NCBI GenBank assembly: GCA_037976565.1
Contig: CP137686.1
Location: 4,795,876 to 4,859,875 of the forward strand
From: Mesocentrotus franciscanus
Lineage: Eukaryota; Echinodermata; Echinoidea; Camarodonta; Strongylocentrotidae
Reading direction: 5' to 3'
DNA length: 64,000 nt
In this document: piece by piece, positions 46,202 through 58,519 of the stretch
Numbering within the stretch: position 1 is the stretch's first letter
Layout of the letters: each line of letters opens with the position of its first letter
Position numbers and translations under genes: made by a program
Notes under the pieces: generated by a model
What the model saw: the letters and a program-made list of their open reading frames with translations, nothing else
Told to the model about the DNA's origin: nothing
The model's database searches: none

Positions 46202-46701
46202 TGTCCACACACGAAACAATTTATCCCGAAACTCTATAACGATACGTCGTATAAAGAATCATTGTATAAATTCAGGGTGTCCACACACAAGAAACGTCGT
46301 ATAAAGAATCATCGTATAAATTCCAGGGTGTCCACACACACAAGAAAGTAATCCTAAAACTGTACAGCGAAATGTCGTATAGGTGCGCCGTTTGCTACTG
46401 CGGTCATGAAATGGAAGCGGAAATGAGAGGTCAGGTCTCCTTTCGCGCGCGATCCGACGTTAAGCCCCGCCCAGTTAGACTAGTTCCGTCCACACACAAA
46501 ATTTCCGTGATTAAGCGTGATTAGGCGTGATTAGTTATTGAGTTCTATTTCGAAACGATGCCCAAACCTGCGTTTCGTTATACGACGTTTCGTTATACGA
46601 CGTATCGTTAGTAAGCGTCCACACACACAATTTCATCATATAACTATCGCGAAACGGTATAACTAATCACGCCTAATCACGGAAAATGTTGTGTGTGGAC
46701 A
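46202..46701. mobile_element. TGTCCACACAC inverted-repeat element
   Basis: Ends TGTCCACACACGAAACAA and the inverse (TTGTGTGTGGACA). The end sequence recurs inside at about 46268, 46328, 46488 and 46616. Other internal words are GTTATACGACG, ATTAGGCGTGATTAG and their complements. Target duplication is not clear. Confidence 0.7.
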
Positions 46702-47900
46702 GGGGTTGGTCTAGCGGTAATATATCCGTGTTCCGGTCAGCTCTCTGTCTTCCCCTACAATCTGAAGTTAACAATGCTTTGCTCTAATCGGACCCAGTAG
46801 GTCCCAAACTGAGTCACGTCTTTCAGTCCCGGACGTATCATTTCTGTCTGATGCGCGTCTGTAAAAAAAAAAAACTCATTTACAAATACACACACACGCA
46901 CACGCACGCGCACGCACACACATTCCCAACACGCACATGACTGTGTCACGACCCTACTATTTTATATGTCTATGGTCACGACTTGGAGATATTAGCGCAT
47001 CCATGGTCAGGAACAGAGATTGAACAGGGCTTTTGTGATGGCAGTATAGACCGAGCAGTCTGTATAGTCTCACTGGTTCAGACACTATGTTATGGTCAAC
47101 GACTGACAAGGGTCTATGCCTGAAGACTAGATTTGATCAGGGAGATGATCATCTCCCTGATTTGATTGACATCTCACATGTTGGTCTGGTATCCCATCGT
47201 GAGGTACTCTCAAGGGTCAGTGACATGCTGAACTGTAGAACCATGGACCATGGTAGAACCATGGACCATGGTAGAACCATGGAGTAGAACTGTTTTGGTC
47301 CAGGGAGCAATGGCGTATGGTAAGTCCACCCATTGAGGGGACTGCCACGATGAGGGGAGGTGGGGGTATACTTTGAAGGCACAAACCCTTGTGAGTACCA
47401 GTATCGGCACTATGAGACTATTCAGGATCTGTATTTAAACCGCTTAAACCATGCAGGTCTCTTAAACAGAGACTCTCATATCTAGGCTCTGGTCTTTGCT
47501 CGAGGCTTCAGGAATTGTGGTAAAGTGTCAAAGTAGAGTCTGTAATTTCAAACTGCGAGGGGTGGACCGATCACGCTAGGAAAATCAAATGCTTATTTAC
47601 AAGGCTACTGATTAGGAGGGCACGGGAAATGGTCAGGGGGCCTTCTTCCACTTCCCCTTCTATAGCTCCCACTTCCCTTTCTTTTCTCGTTAAAAAAAAC
47701 CCCATTCTGTTGGGAGAGATGATTTCCCGTTCCCCCGCCCTGTACTCTGTAGCTACACCACTGCCAGTCCTCTCTTGGGTTCATCGAGACCGCTTTCAGT
47801 CAAGAATGGAATCAAAAGATCATCAGCTCACAAGGTGGTCGCTAAAAGTGTGGATTTGATGGGTTTTTTTTTAGTTTACTTTGGGAATAATTTCAAGTTG
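46702..47900. other. SINE fragments and short palindromes, no gene
   Basis: A CA/CG-rich run lies at 46885-46925. SINE-like text lies at 47030-47110 and 47377-47530. An ATGATCATCTCCCTG palindrome lies at 47138-47161 and recurs at 51685-51703. Three copies of ACCATGGACCATGGTAGA lie at 47240-47283. Confidence 0.45.
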
Positions 47901-48412
47901 TTAAAGATACTATGTTCCTTTTGCAGCCAACATCAACATACTGTAGAACTTTGCAGGAAATATGAATATGTCACGTATGTCCTATCTGTGAAATTTAAAC
48001 GTTAGCAGTGTCCAAGTATTCAAATTATGCAAGGAAACCAGTTGACCTTCTAGACTTCACTGTCAGACACTATTGAGTGACTGATTTACTTCTTTTTTCT
48101 TTGGTAATAACATACCAAAAAATGAGCTGTAAAGGGTACATGAGCATTTGTCTACATCAATACTGATTGAATTTTTGCGCAGCACAAAACGAACGACCAT
48201 TCGGTACAAGGGTCTGAAAATCAGACTATTTACTAAATGGATTGCAATGACTAAAAGTCGATTCGACAATTAACGGTTGTTATTTTCCCAGAAAAAAACA
48301 TTTTCAAGCCCTTTCGTTTTGAGGGAAGTTCTAAACTAGTATTATCTTTCAAATGCCGGTGGAATTTAACCTTTTCTTTTTTTTGCCTGGAAATGGGACA
48401 TAGGACCTTTAA
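47901..48412. mobile_element. TTAA MITE, TACTATGTCCC family, copy 1
   Basis: TTAA flanks. Left end AGATACTATGTTCCTTTTGC, right end the inverse of AGGTCCTATGTCCCATTTCC. Same orientation as 55090; inverse of 49337 and 62521. Confidence 0.88.
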
Positions 48413-49173
48413 AGAATTATACCCAATTAAAAGAAATAATTCTAACTAGGCTTTTCAATATTATGATCAAAAGATGAGATTTAAATACATGTATAGAGAA
48501 CGGTCTGCAATTATCCACAATCACTTTCATGAATGAAAAACTATGTTGCTTGAACTACATTGTATAGATTATCCTCTCTGCAATATGAGACGCACGAGTT
48601 CATGGGCGTGTTCAATCCTAATAATATCATGGACCCTACCAATGCACATATCAACGCAAGTCCATGTACTTGTCTCATTTACGTGGCTATGTCGCGAGTT
48701 CGACGTCGAGTTGGTTCTGGGTGCAGAAGAAGAGAGTGCGGGTATCCCGTTATGGTCGAGTACCCCGTCTTGGATGAAGTTACGGAGTAACAGAAATGAA
48801 GCTACTGGGTAATCAAGGTCAATTACAAGTCAATCACGAGACCGGCTCGTCCAGTTCAAAAATGTAATAAAAACAGAAAGGCCGATGAAGGCTTCTCTAT
48901 CCTGGCCTATGGTGCCTGGAATTTCGTTGGCGCGCTGTGTATACAATGCCCGAAACACCTCTAGTACCTCCTATGCCTCACTCCAACTGGCACGCGGCCT
49001 GCTCACGCAATCTGGGTGTCATCTGCTAATGTTATGCCCCCAAATCTATTTCTTTCTATATACAAATATGGCACACTCATATCTACCTCTCACTAAAGTA
49101 GAACACAAATAACTTGTTACAGAACTCTGGGTATTTCAAGTTCAACTCACTCCTTAGACAAAAGAAAACACCT
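48413..49173. other. No gene recognised
   Basis: Unrecognised sequence. Two overlapping open frames at 48543-48812 have no recognisable domain. Confidence 0.35.
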
Positions 49174-49332
49174 GGGCCCCGTCTTACAAAGAGTTGATAT
49201 CAATCGTAACTTATTTGCGATTGATATCAATCGCAACCATGTACAAAAGAGATAGGAGAATGCAAACTTGCGATTGATTGGAGGACTTACGATTGATTTG
49301 GATCAATCGTAACTCTTTGTAAGACGGGGCCC
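49174..49332. mobile_element. Small MITE with GGGCCCCGTCTTACAAAGAG ends
   Basis: Inverted ends GGGCCCCGTCTTACAAAGAG. The interior has GATTGATATCAATCG-type palindromes. Its end is 4 bp from the next MITE. Related to 14413-14560. Confidence 0.85.
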
Positions 49333-49336
49333 TGGT

Positions 49337-49878
49337 TTAAAGGTACTATGTCCCATTTGCAGGCCCAAAAAATGAAAAGGTTAAATTCCAACGGCATTTG
49401 AAAAACAATACTAATTTTAAAACTTCCCTAAAAAAAGGGGGGGGGGCTTGAAAATGTCTTTAAGTGGGAAAATAACGACTATTAGTTGTCAATCGACTTA
49501 GGAGCTATAGAGCCAGTAAGTAATAGTCTGATTTTTCAGACCATTGTACTGAATGGTCGTACGTTTTATGCTGCGCAAAGATTCAATCAGTTTAATTTTG
49601 GCCATTACAAGAAGTGGGTTATTGATGTAGACAAATGCTCATGTACCCTTTACAGCTCATTTTATGTATGTTATTACCAAAGATGGAAAAGCCAGTCAGT
49701 CACTCAATAGTGTCTGACAGTGAAGTCTAGCAAGTAAACGGATTTCCTTGCATAATTTGAATATTAGGACACTGCTAACGTTTAAATTTCACAGATAGGA
49801 CATACATGACATATTCATAATTCCTGCAAAGTTCTACAGAATTTGATGTTGGCTGCAAAAGGGACATAGTATCTTTAA
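49337..49878. mobile_element. TTAA MITE, TACTATGTCCC family, copy 2
   Basis: TTAA flanks; ends AGGTACTATGTCCCATTTGC and the inverse of AGATACTATGTCCCTTTTGC. Inverse orientation to copies at 47901 and 55090. Confidence 0.9.
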
Positions 49879-50062
49879 GGAACTCTTGTTATGTAAGATG
49901 ACATCTGTCTATATTCAATTTGCCTTCCAAATGATCCTACCCTAATCAGCAAATGAATTCGGGGCATGTAGTCACATTGTGACATCTATCGGGTATACCC
50001 ATTCACAGTTTCACACATCTGGGTAGGGACTAGAGAGAAGCAATGTAGACAAAATGCCTTGC

Positions 50063-50458
50063 TTAAAGGTAAAGACCAGTTTTGGAAACGCCCCTCTCTC
50101 AAAAAATGAAATGGAAGCTCTCATTACCAATCATGTGAAAGAATATGTTTTGACTAATACGTGATGATACAAATTTTGCCGGGAAACCGCCTGCTAATTG
50201 ATATATTTGGTAAATTATTATATCTATTGGGACCAAATAGATATCGCGCACGTGGTCGCGTAGTCCAATATACATCTTTCTGTGTACAGTGCTTGTAACT
50301 TTACCAAGACTGTGCCAAATTTCTTATCATTTTGATGATTCCAGAACCTTGCAGTACACACCAATACTTATATGCTAGATGATCAACCTTTTCTGATCGA
50401 TTCCACAACGTTTCTTTCACAATGCAATCGCATGACCAGAACTGGTCTTTATCTTTCA
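50063..50458. mobile_element. TTAA MITE, GACCAGTTYTGG family, copy 2
   Basis: Left TTAA and AGGTAAAGACCAGTTTTGG; right AACTGGTCTTTATCT followed by a mutated TTCA. Inverse of 21442-21847. Confidence 0.87.
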
Positions 50459-50911
50459 AGTGTACCAATCACCTGAACAGATAATTTGTGTAAAGCTAGA
50501 ATGTATAAAATTAACCTTAAAAAAAACACCTGGCATGCTATAGGTAAACGGTTAAGGAGTATGGACAAAATAAAGGATAACATTAAACCTAGCGTATAGG
50601 TCTCTTTGTAGAAGTAATATTTTAAGCTCATATTTTGAATACAATATAGCCACATTGAATCTCTTAAATCAAGAGCAAAAAATTATTTGGTCATTGGTAC
50701 ACTTTAAAGCCCCTCTGCACTAGTTTGGTCAGGAGGGATTAGAGGGATTAGCGTGGTCACTGACAGGTGGTTATCCCATCAACTCAGCTCTCAATTAACA
50801 TAAGAAAAAGAGGACCATGGGGGACCAACGGGCACCGCTTTAATAGGCATTGTTTTCTATATAGAGGGAGCAAGTAGCTACAAGTAGTACAGTGGGGCTT
50901 TAAAGACATTA

Positions 50912-50972
50912 GTGCCTTGCAGGGGATCGAACCTACGCATCTTCAATCAGTATTTTAAACCACTCGACTACG
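50912..50972 (-). mobile_element. tRNA-derived SINE head
   Basis: Minus strand: GTAGTCGAGTGGTTTAAAAT (A box) and GTAGGTTCGATCCCCTGC (B box), the same type as 37728-37802. Confidence 0.6.
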
Positions 50973-51860
50973 AAATCTTTATACAGTATAGTTGTGGTCA
51001 AAAGAAAATATCAATACATCATGTTTGCGATTTTGGTGAACTTCCTTTTTCCAGAATCTGGATAACGCCGTCGTTGAACAAAAACCTACATACTAACGGA
51101 GATATATCATCATTGTTTCTACATTTCCAGTTCCAGAACAGAGCCTATATGTATTTGTTTTGTTTGGGGGTATAGGACAATATCATTTTGAGCTGCCTAC
51201 AAGCTAGTCTGAATGACTGAATATGTATAGGAATTAAGAAATACGAACAGACCCATTTAGGAACTACCAAAGTCTACACGAAATAGCTCCAACATCTTGC
51301 TGATTATACACAATTCTGAAAAGTCGTGCACATAGACTATACTACCGGACTTCCAAAAGACGTTGCTAGAAAAGTCCACGCCTATACACTTTGGATGAAT
51401 CATTTCTATAGTTACTAAAATATTTGACAATTTATTACGAGACAATTTCATAATATAACATGATTATTTCTCATATTTAAACATACATTATATATATTAT
51501 TCTAATTCTTCCTATATCTACATGGTAATAACATACAGTAGCTAACAAATCATGTTTAGTTTTGCCATGGACTTACTCCACTATCCCTCTTAATTAATCC
51601 AGTTATTTTTTTTTTTTTAATTCCGTGTTACGCTCATAATCTCATTTGATCTTGATTTGGTAAGGCCTATATGCAGAAACCAGGGAGATGATCATCTCCC
51701 TGCAGAAACGTAGAGTTAAATTTTCCTATGTCATCCACCGGTTAAAACGAAAGTGAACAAAGTTCGGGAATAGCTCATAATTTCCTGACTGCTCGTCTTA
51801 TCAACGGGCCGAGGAAGCTATGCTTTGTCCAAGCGGAGACCTGTTACTCGATGTTTGAGG
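50973..51860. other. No gene seen
   Basis: AT-rich, unrecognised, apart from the GGGAGATGATCATCTCCC palindrome at 51685-51702. Confidence 0.4.
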
Positions 51861-52240
51861 TTAAAGGGAACCCTACCTTTGTAATAAGTTGATTTGCATG
51901 GAAGCAGAAAAATGAGAGAAACAGAATGGCAAGAGTTTGAAATAAATCGGAAAAATAAGAAGGGAGTTATGGATGTTTGAAATATGAGATCACTAAATGT
52001 AATCTATGAGAAGTAGTCCTGGACAAACTCTACCGTTTGTCGTGTACAAAAAATATCATTAATTTCTGTTTTTCCCGTTAGGGTTATCTCCCTTGGGGCA
52101 CTACTCAAAATATATTATGGATATAGGTCCTCGAAAAAGAAAAGGCACCCCCGTATACTGATTACAACTTTTGAAAACGTATAAACTTTCCCAATTTTTG
52201 TCCGATTTCGTTCAAAGTTTCACAAGTCTGATTCTCTAAT
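51861..52240. mobile_element. TTAA MITE, AGGGAACCCTACC end (right side truncated)
   Basis: TTAAAGGGAACCCTACCTTT begins the element. GAATGGCAAGAGTTTGAAAT, AATATGAGATCAC and TTATCTCCCTTGGGGCACTA are shared with 32955-33660 and 56525-57140. The right terminus is not recovered. Confidence 0.65.
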
Positions 52241-53147
52241 CTTTGAACTCAATCTTAGAGTTCCTTCAAAAAGATTACATGGGAGTTTTCTCATATTAGA
52301 AAACGCTACAAAACAACAGAAGGAAAAGTCACTGTTCGCGACAAAGGTCACGCCGGGATGGGCGTATGTCAAGTATCTTTCCCATAGGAACCGCATGGTC
52401 AAAGGTCAAATGAAGATGCCATCTGGTGAAACCTGTTATCACTTGGAAAGTTCACGAGTAGATAACACCAATTCATTATGTCGAGTAGAATAGGATAAAG
52501 ATAACAAATCATGTGCTTACTAATATATTACTACATGTAACCAGGGATCTCCCTGATGTAACTGTAACAGGTGGAACGCAGTTTTCATTCTAAATATATA
52601 AAGAGGGAGTTTGTGTCTCTATTACATATACGCTATAGGACATTTACTTTTATCATGAAAATAAGGCTCGCTAGAAATATTCCTAATCTTACAAATGGCG
52701 TATCCAGAAGAGTACATGACCAATGGCCGAGTGTAGTTAGTTTCGTTTTGCCTCCCCCTTTCATCTTTGTGCCCGGAGTTCTGTCCATGTGTACGCGTTA
52801 TGTGACTGTGACTTTAAAAAAATCATATTTAAAAACAGAAAAATTATCTTTTTAACAACTTTACATACGCGAAAATTTCAGATCAAGGATTAAGTCTACC
52901 TCTCTCTCCACACACACACACAAACACACACGCATACGCACGCAAAATTTACACGCCATATCTTTAGTTATATAAGAAAATTCAGGTATCAATAACTTAT
53001 ATTTTGTTATTCAAACATCTAAAAATTCTAAATATATTTCATAGATTTGTAAATATTTTTAAAAATAATTTCCTCAGACCTGCTAAGCTCCACCCTATTA
53101 AAAAAAAGTTCCAGATCTCATTCATCTTGTGACATCATCTATCAATA

Positions 53148-54248
53148 CACTGCAAAAACCAGAGTGTTAAATTTAACACCAAGGGTGTTAAATTTAACAC
53201 TTTCTTGGTATCTATATCGTGCAACTCCTCTGGTGTTACTTAACACCATTTTCTGGAATTAGATAATTTCAATTCCACTTTTGGTGTTAATATTTGACAA
53301 CTCCTACTGGTGTAGATTAACACCAATATCTGGAATCATAACAAATTCAATTCCACTTTTGGTGTTTATATTCTTGTTGATCCATTAGCGATTTTTCTAT
53401 GTATGTCTAATGGTCCCACATTCCATATTCCCTACTATCGACCATTATCGACCAGGGTAGAGGAACCAGTGGTAAACTGATAATTCATAATCGATGTTGG
53501 CAACTGTCCACCAATAGGTATATTCTAATCTCCATTGCATTAACTCCATCACATAGATCATTTGAAGTAAATTCAAGATTAACATGTATGTGGTGTGTGT
53601 GTGTATTGGGTTTTTACAGACGTGTATCAATCAGATATGATTATTTACGTCTGGGGACCGACCTTTAACGTCACCATCCGAAAGACGCGATTCAGTTTCG
53701 AACCTGCGTCCTCGGCTGAATCAGTTTGTAACTTCCACTGTTAGCTGGATTACAGGCGCACGCCACAACGCCTAGTTGTGGTATAGGCTGGTACACATAT
53801 ATATATAATAAACATGCATGTTGTTTCTTGGTTAGTAATCATATAATCAATATATCTATTGCTAAAACGTTAATATAATTATAACAAGATCGGACATATA
53901 ATCTATTGGTCAATAATTGCCAAAGGAAAATACAAATCACAAAATTGATGTGCATTGTCATAATTTGCTTAACAAATCATGATAAATGTATTTTTCTGTG
54001 AACACGTGTAAAGTAATCATTAAGCGCTCGTACACTTTGTGAAAACTTATTCGACCAATCAACCGCCTTAAACGAAATCACGTGATGATACTTTCAACAC
54101 CAAGCATAAAAGAACACCATGTTACTTAACACCCAGTAATTATTAATGCATGCTTAAATCTGACCGGTGTTAAAAATAACACCAATGGTGTCAAAAAAAT
54201 TCAATACCATACTGGTGTTAGAAATTTAACACCCTGGTTTTTGCAGTG
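53148..54248. mobile_element. TA-flanked CACTGCAAAAACC element hosting a SINE
   Basis: Inverted ends CACTGCAAAAACCAG(A/G)GTG and TTAAATTTAACACC, flanked by TA on both sides. The interior repeats GTGTTA...TAACACC words at both sides. The 7SL-like SINE lies within. TA duplication suggests a Tc1/mariner-type or similar transposase, by inference. Confidence 0.8.
53592..53779 (-). mobile_element. SINE with 7SL (SRP RNA)-like head
   Basis: The minus strand starts with GGCGTTGTGGCG, and GTGGCGTGCGCCTGTAATCC (53766-53747) followed by AGCTA closely matches the 5' Alu domain of 7SL RNA. GCCGAGGACGCAGGTTCGAA (near 53719-53700) aligns with its second promoter-box region. After this comes a body GATGGTGACGTTAAAGGTCG, GTCCCC, an AGACGTAAAT...ACACGTCT palindrome, and a (CA)n tail. 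A 5'-truncated copy is at 3968-4072. Confidence 0.7.
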
Positions 54249-54249
54249 T

Positions 54250-55089
54250 AGTGACCTAACAAGAGACAGTTGTATGTAGCTTCACCAGAGCTGACCACCT
54301 GTTTACAATGGGTCAAGAGAAGCGACCCTCTTTTCGTATTAAGAATAGCGACCCTCTAGTCGTATTATGAATAGGGACCCTTATGAATAACGACCCCGAT
54401 TTTGTATTATGAATAGCGACCCTCTTCTCTTATTACGAATACCGCATGGCCTCTCTTGGGATCTTTAGATCCGTCTGTGTATATATGTAAGTGTGTTTTA
54501 TACCTAGTGTTTATCACTTCTAGAGATTTGGCTTTTTGATAGTGGGGTTTCAAGTATGAACTTGAAAGTTCTTATTAATATAGACCAGAATACTGAAGCA
54601 CTCAACATCTCGGTCAGTGGCGCCCTCACCACCTTTTCCCTTTCCACTCCTCTTCTTTTTTGTATATGCATGTTCTATGTTATTTTTTTCACCAATCGTT
54701 GGGGGATACATTTCCCCAGTGTCCCCCACTTGTGTCAGGATCGCCTAAAGTAGAGCCTATTTTTGTGTCATGGTGCAGACACGACTGACATGAGTTTGTG
54801 CTTGCAAACTACATGTCAATGGGAAGACTTACAGCTGACAGTCTGACAGTGCTAAGTGCTACCTTATGTCCATTTAGCATGTGTTGACCTTTTTAACCCT
54901 TGACCTCTTGTTGCCTTGACCACCATTAATGACCTTGTCGTGCATGCAGTCCGTGGGTCTAGTCCAATGGTCTGATTGGTCTCTATTATAAAATATTTTG
55001 ACACAATGAATATTGCTACATAAAAGCATAAAGACTCAACTCTTACTCCGAAATAAGACTCGCGGACGTCTTTGGGGGTGTTTCATCAA
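54250..55089. other. No gene seen; GCGACCCTCTT short repeats
   Basis: Five diverged copies of TATTAxGAATAGCGACCCTC lie at 54310-54430. The remainder is unrecognised. Confidence 0.45.
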
Positions 55090-55628
55090 TTAAAGATACT
55101 ATATGTCCCTTTTGCAGCCAACATCAAATTCTGTAGAACTTTGCAGGAATTATGAATATGTCATGTATGTCCTATCTGTGAAATTTAAACGTTAGCAGTG
55201 TCCTAATATTCAAATTATGCAAGGAAACCCGTTTACTTGCTAGACTTCACTGTCAGACACTATTGAGTGACTGACTGGCTTTTTCATCTTTGGTAATAAC
55301 ATACATAAAATGAGCTGTAACAGGTACATGATCATTTGTCTACATCAATAACCCACTTGTAATGGCCAAAATTAAACTGATTGAATCTTTGCGCAGCATA
55401 AAACGTACGACCATTCGGTACAATGGTCTGAAAATCAGACTATTACTTACTGGCTCTATAGCTCCTAAGTCGATTCGACAACTAATAGTCGTTATTTTCC
55501 CACTTTAAGACATTTTCAACCCCCCCCTTTTTTTTTAGGGAAGTTCTAAATTAGTATTGTCTTTCAAATGCCGTTGAAATTTAACCTTTTCATTTTTTTG
55601 GCCTGCAAATGGGACATAGTACCTTTAA
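55090..55628. mobile_element. TTAA MITE, TACTATGTCCC family, copy 3
   Basis: TTAA flanks; 539 bp; ends AGATACTATATGTCCCTTTT and the inverse of AGGTACTATGTCCCATTTGC. Confidence 0.9.
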
Positions 55629-56520
55629 AACCGATTTTGATCTGAAAATCGATTTTAGACCCTAGCCAAGTTTAGCTTGCTGTTTTATCACAAATTCCGC
55701 TTAAAAATTAGACAGTTATGAATGTTTGAAGTTGCGATCAATCAAATACACATTGGCAACTCTGTGACATGTCTTGCGACCTCCCTTTCCATTTGCTTTG
55801 TACATAAAATTTCATAAACTTTCATTTTCTTCGTTCTTGATGACGGAATTATTTTTTCCATACTTAGGTTGTACAGAAACATATTTGCAATAATTATATT
55901 TAGGTCAGGAGCGACACAATTATGACTTCACCTTTAAGTCCGCAATGGGGCCCCATCCGTTGGCATCTACTGACTCCTGAACTTATATTACAGCCGATGA
56001 ATGACTTCACACGAGACGATACACAGTTTGAACAGTTCTAAACACGGAAATGTAATGTTTTGAACGAACTTGCAAATACATGTACTTATAACATGTCAGT
56101 ATTTATTTATTCAAAAAACTATAAGATATAACAAACCAGAACTAACACGATAATGAAATTTTACTGATCAAAGAGAATTTTGCAAAAACCCACAAAAACA
56201 ACAACAAACAAACCAGAAAAAGGACATCCCCACCCTCCCACATATAAAAAGAGACCAAAAAGGTGTATTTATTTTACAATTACATGTGAGAATTTTACTC
56301 TCTTTAATATTGCTCATTGCTCTCAATCAGGAATCCTGGTAACGAACCGTCATACCTAAAGCTTGAAGACGTTTATATCTTTAATTTATCTACTGGGTAG
56401 GGACGAATGTTGATGACAGCAGGATGAGGTGCAGATTTTATGGACCAAACCGACATAAAATATAAAACATAATAACAAGCTGACATATATTTTCCATCTT
56501 TAATACAAAACTTAATTTCT
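55629..56520. other. No gene seen
   Basis: Unrecognised AT-rich sequence. Confidence 0.4.
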
Positions 56521-56524
56521 CTTT

Positions 56525-57140
56525 AGAGGGAAATCCAACCTTGATAGCAAACTACTCTATAGATGAAAGCAGAAAAAAAATCAGAGAAGTAGACTGAGGA
56601 AAGTTTGAATGAAATCGGACAAAAGATGAGAAAGTTATGAATTTCTAAAAGTTGTAAGCACTATAGGTATGGGCTCTTCAAATTGGCTGAATCGGTATAT
56701 AGGTAATGTCTCTGTGAAGTAATGGAGGACAACTTTCCTAATTGTTCCGACACACAACATGACTAAAATTAATTTTTCAAAAAGTGTATGATTCAGGAGG
56801 GTCATTTCTCCTTAGAGGATCTGTAATAATATACTATAGATCATATATTTTGAGTAGTCCACCCAAGGGAAAAGACACTTAGGAGAAAAACGGAAATTAA
56901 TGATATTTTTTAACACGCCAAACGGGAGAGTTATCCCATTGTGTTATTTTATCCGCGACTACGTCACAATCCACTGACCAAACTGCCAATTTGAGATTCG
57001 CATCTAGTATTTGAAACATTCATAACTCTCTTATCATTGATTATATTTCGTCCGATTTATTTCAAACTTTCGCAATTCTGTTTCTCTTAATTTAAGTCTG
57101 CTTATAATCAGTCTGCTTGTTAGAAGGGTAGGATTGGAGA
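56525..57140. mobile_element. MITE related to 32955 and 51861
   Basis: Left AGAGGGAAATCCAACCTTGA and right GTTAGAAGGGTAGGATTG are inverted ends. Inner AAGTTTGAATGAAATCGGAC and GAAAGTTATGAATTTCT are mirrored near 57005-57080. The right half shares GGGAGAGTTATCCC and GACTACGTCACAATCCA with 33440-33470 in inverse orientation. Confidence 0.65.
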
Positions 57141-57859
57141 CATGTTATACCCTCACGCACGCCGGAGGAAGGAATGTCGATGACGGGTGATGAAGTGGAA
57201 ATATATAGAACAATTTATGATCTGCTGCTCACCAGGACTATAAATCATTCACACCATGAGGCCTGCCCCGTTCACACTAGAAATATCACGCAAGCAAATA
57301 TGAGTATTTCTGATCACACACACACACACACAATACACTCACACAAGACACTCACAAACTCATACACAAAGATCGTATGAACACATTTTTATTTTTAAAT
57401 TTCACCTTAAGATTTTTCTTTTGAGGCCGCCATCCTATATCCTATCGCTTATGGTTGAGGTCTCCTGCACTTTTTCCACAGATAGCTCGGGTAATACTTT
57501 AAATTTATAATAATATGTTATAGAAATATTAAGGTCGTTATTATATGTGTAAATAAAATAACATGAAGTTATTATTGTTTGTATATTTTGTATTATGCCT
57601 TACGTTTATCTGTTCTTTGTTATTATATTTGGACAAATGCAGAAATAAAATCAAATCAAAATCAAGATGTAAAGGAAAATATGAAATCGTTAAAGAGAAG
57701 GTTGCATTCTGGGAATGGTGAAAAATGCTTTGTGTGTTTTTGCAATATTTTTATGTAAGTGTAGAAGAATATCATATGTACAAAAATGTCCCTTGAAAAA
57801 GATGGCACTTCAAACGCCCTCATATTCAAAATATGACGAGTAACAACTTAAGGTTATAA

Positions 57860-58080
57860 ACTTGTAGGATACACTTTCATGCCACATGTTTGTTTAGTCT
57901 TATATAAACATTTCTGTGTACAGTGAATGTCAACTTTAGCAATACCGGACTAATTTATTATTTTTGGATGATTCCATAACCTCACACCATACACCGATCA
58001 CTCACTTACATCAACAACCTTTTCAAACCACTTTCACACAGTTCTTTCAACAATGCAATTGCACGGCCAAAATAAAATTT
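57860..58080. mobile_element. Diverged piece of GACCAGTTYTGG MITE
   Basis: TTTCTGTGTACAGTGAATGT, GATGATTCCATAACCTCACA and TTCAACAATGCAATTGCACG match the right half of 50063-50458 with many changes. Confidence 0.6.
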
Positions 58081-58519
58081 AATTTTTAGGGTTTAAGTCG
58101 TATCATAAACTTTATTAACTAAGTGACATCAATCACATCATTACATGTAATTTCCAATTTGGCTGTACAAAACTACAAATATATCACCAGTGTCCACACG
58201 GTACCAATGATATCAATTGACCAACCACTATTTTTCGAAAATTAAATTACGAAAACCACTTAACTCACTTAACATAAAGTCAAGTGGAAATTAAGTGGAA
58301 GGTAAACACTACGTAAGAAGCTTCGCATATCCATATATAATTGTTGGCATTTGATCAACTGGACTACATGTTTTACATTGAGTGTATTTTCAGTTTGCGG
58401 ATATAATTTTGTCATTTCTAATCTTCGCTATCCATGACAAATCAACCAACCTTATAAAATACTAACCATATATGAACAGGTCTAGAAAAGAGTTCGCGCA
58501 CATGAGATGGCGAAGATCA

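Noticed and set aside
48543..48812. Two overlapping plus-strand frames of 76-89 codons
   Set aside because: No recognisable family, splice context or codon evidence.
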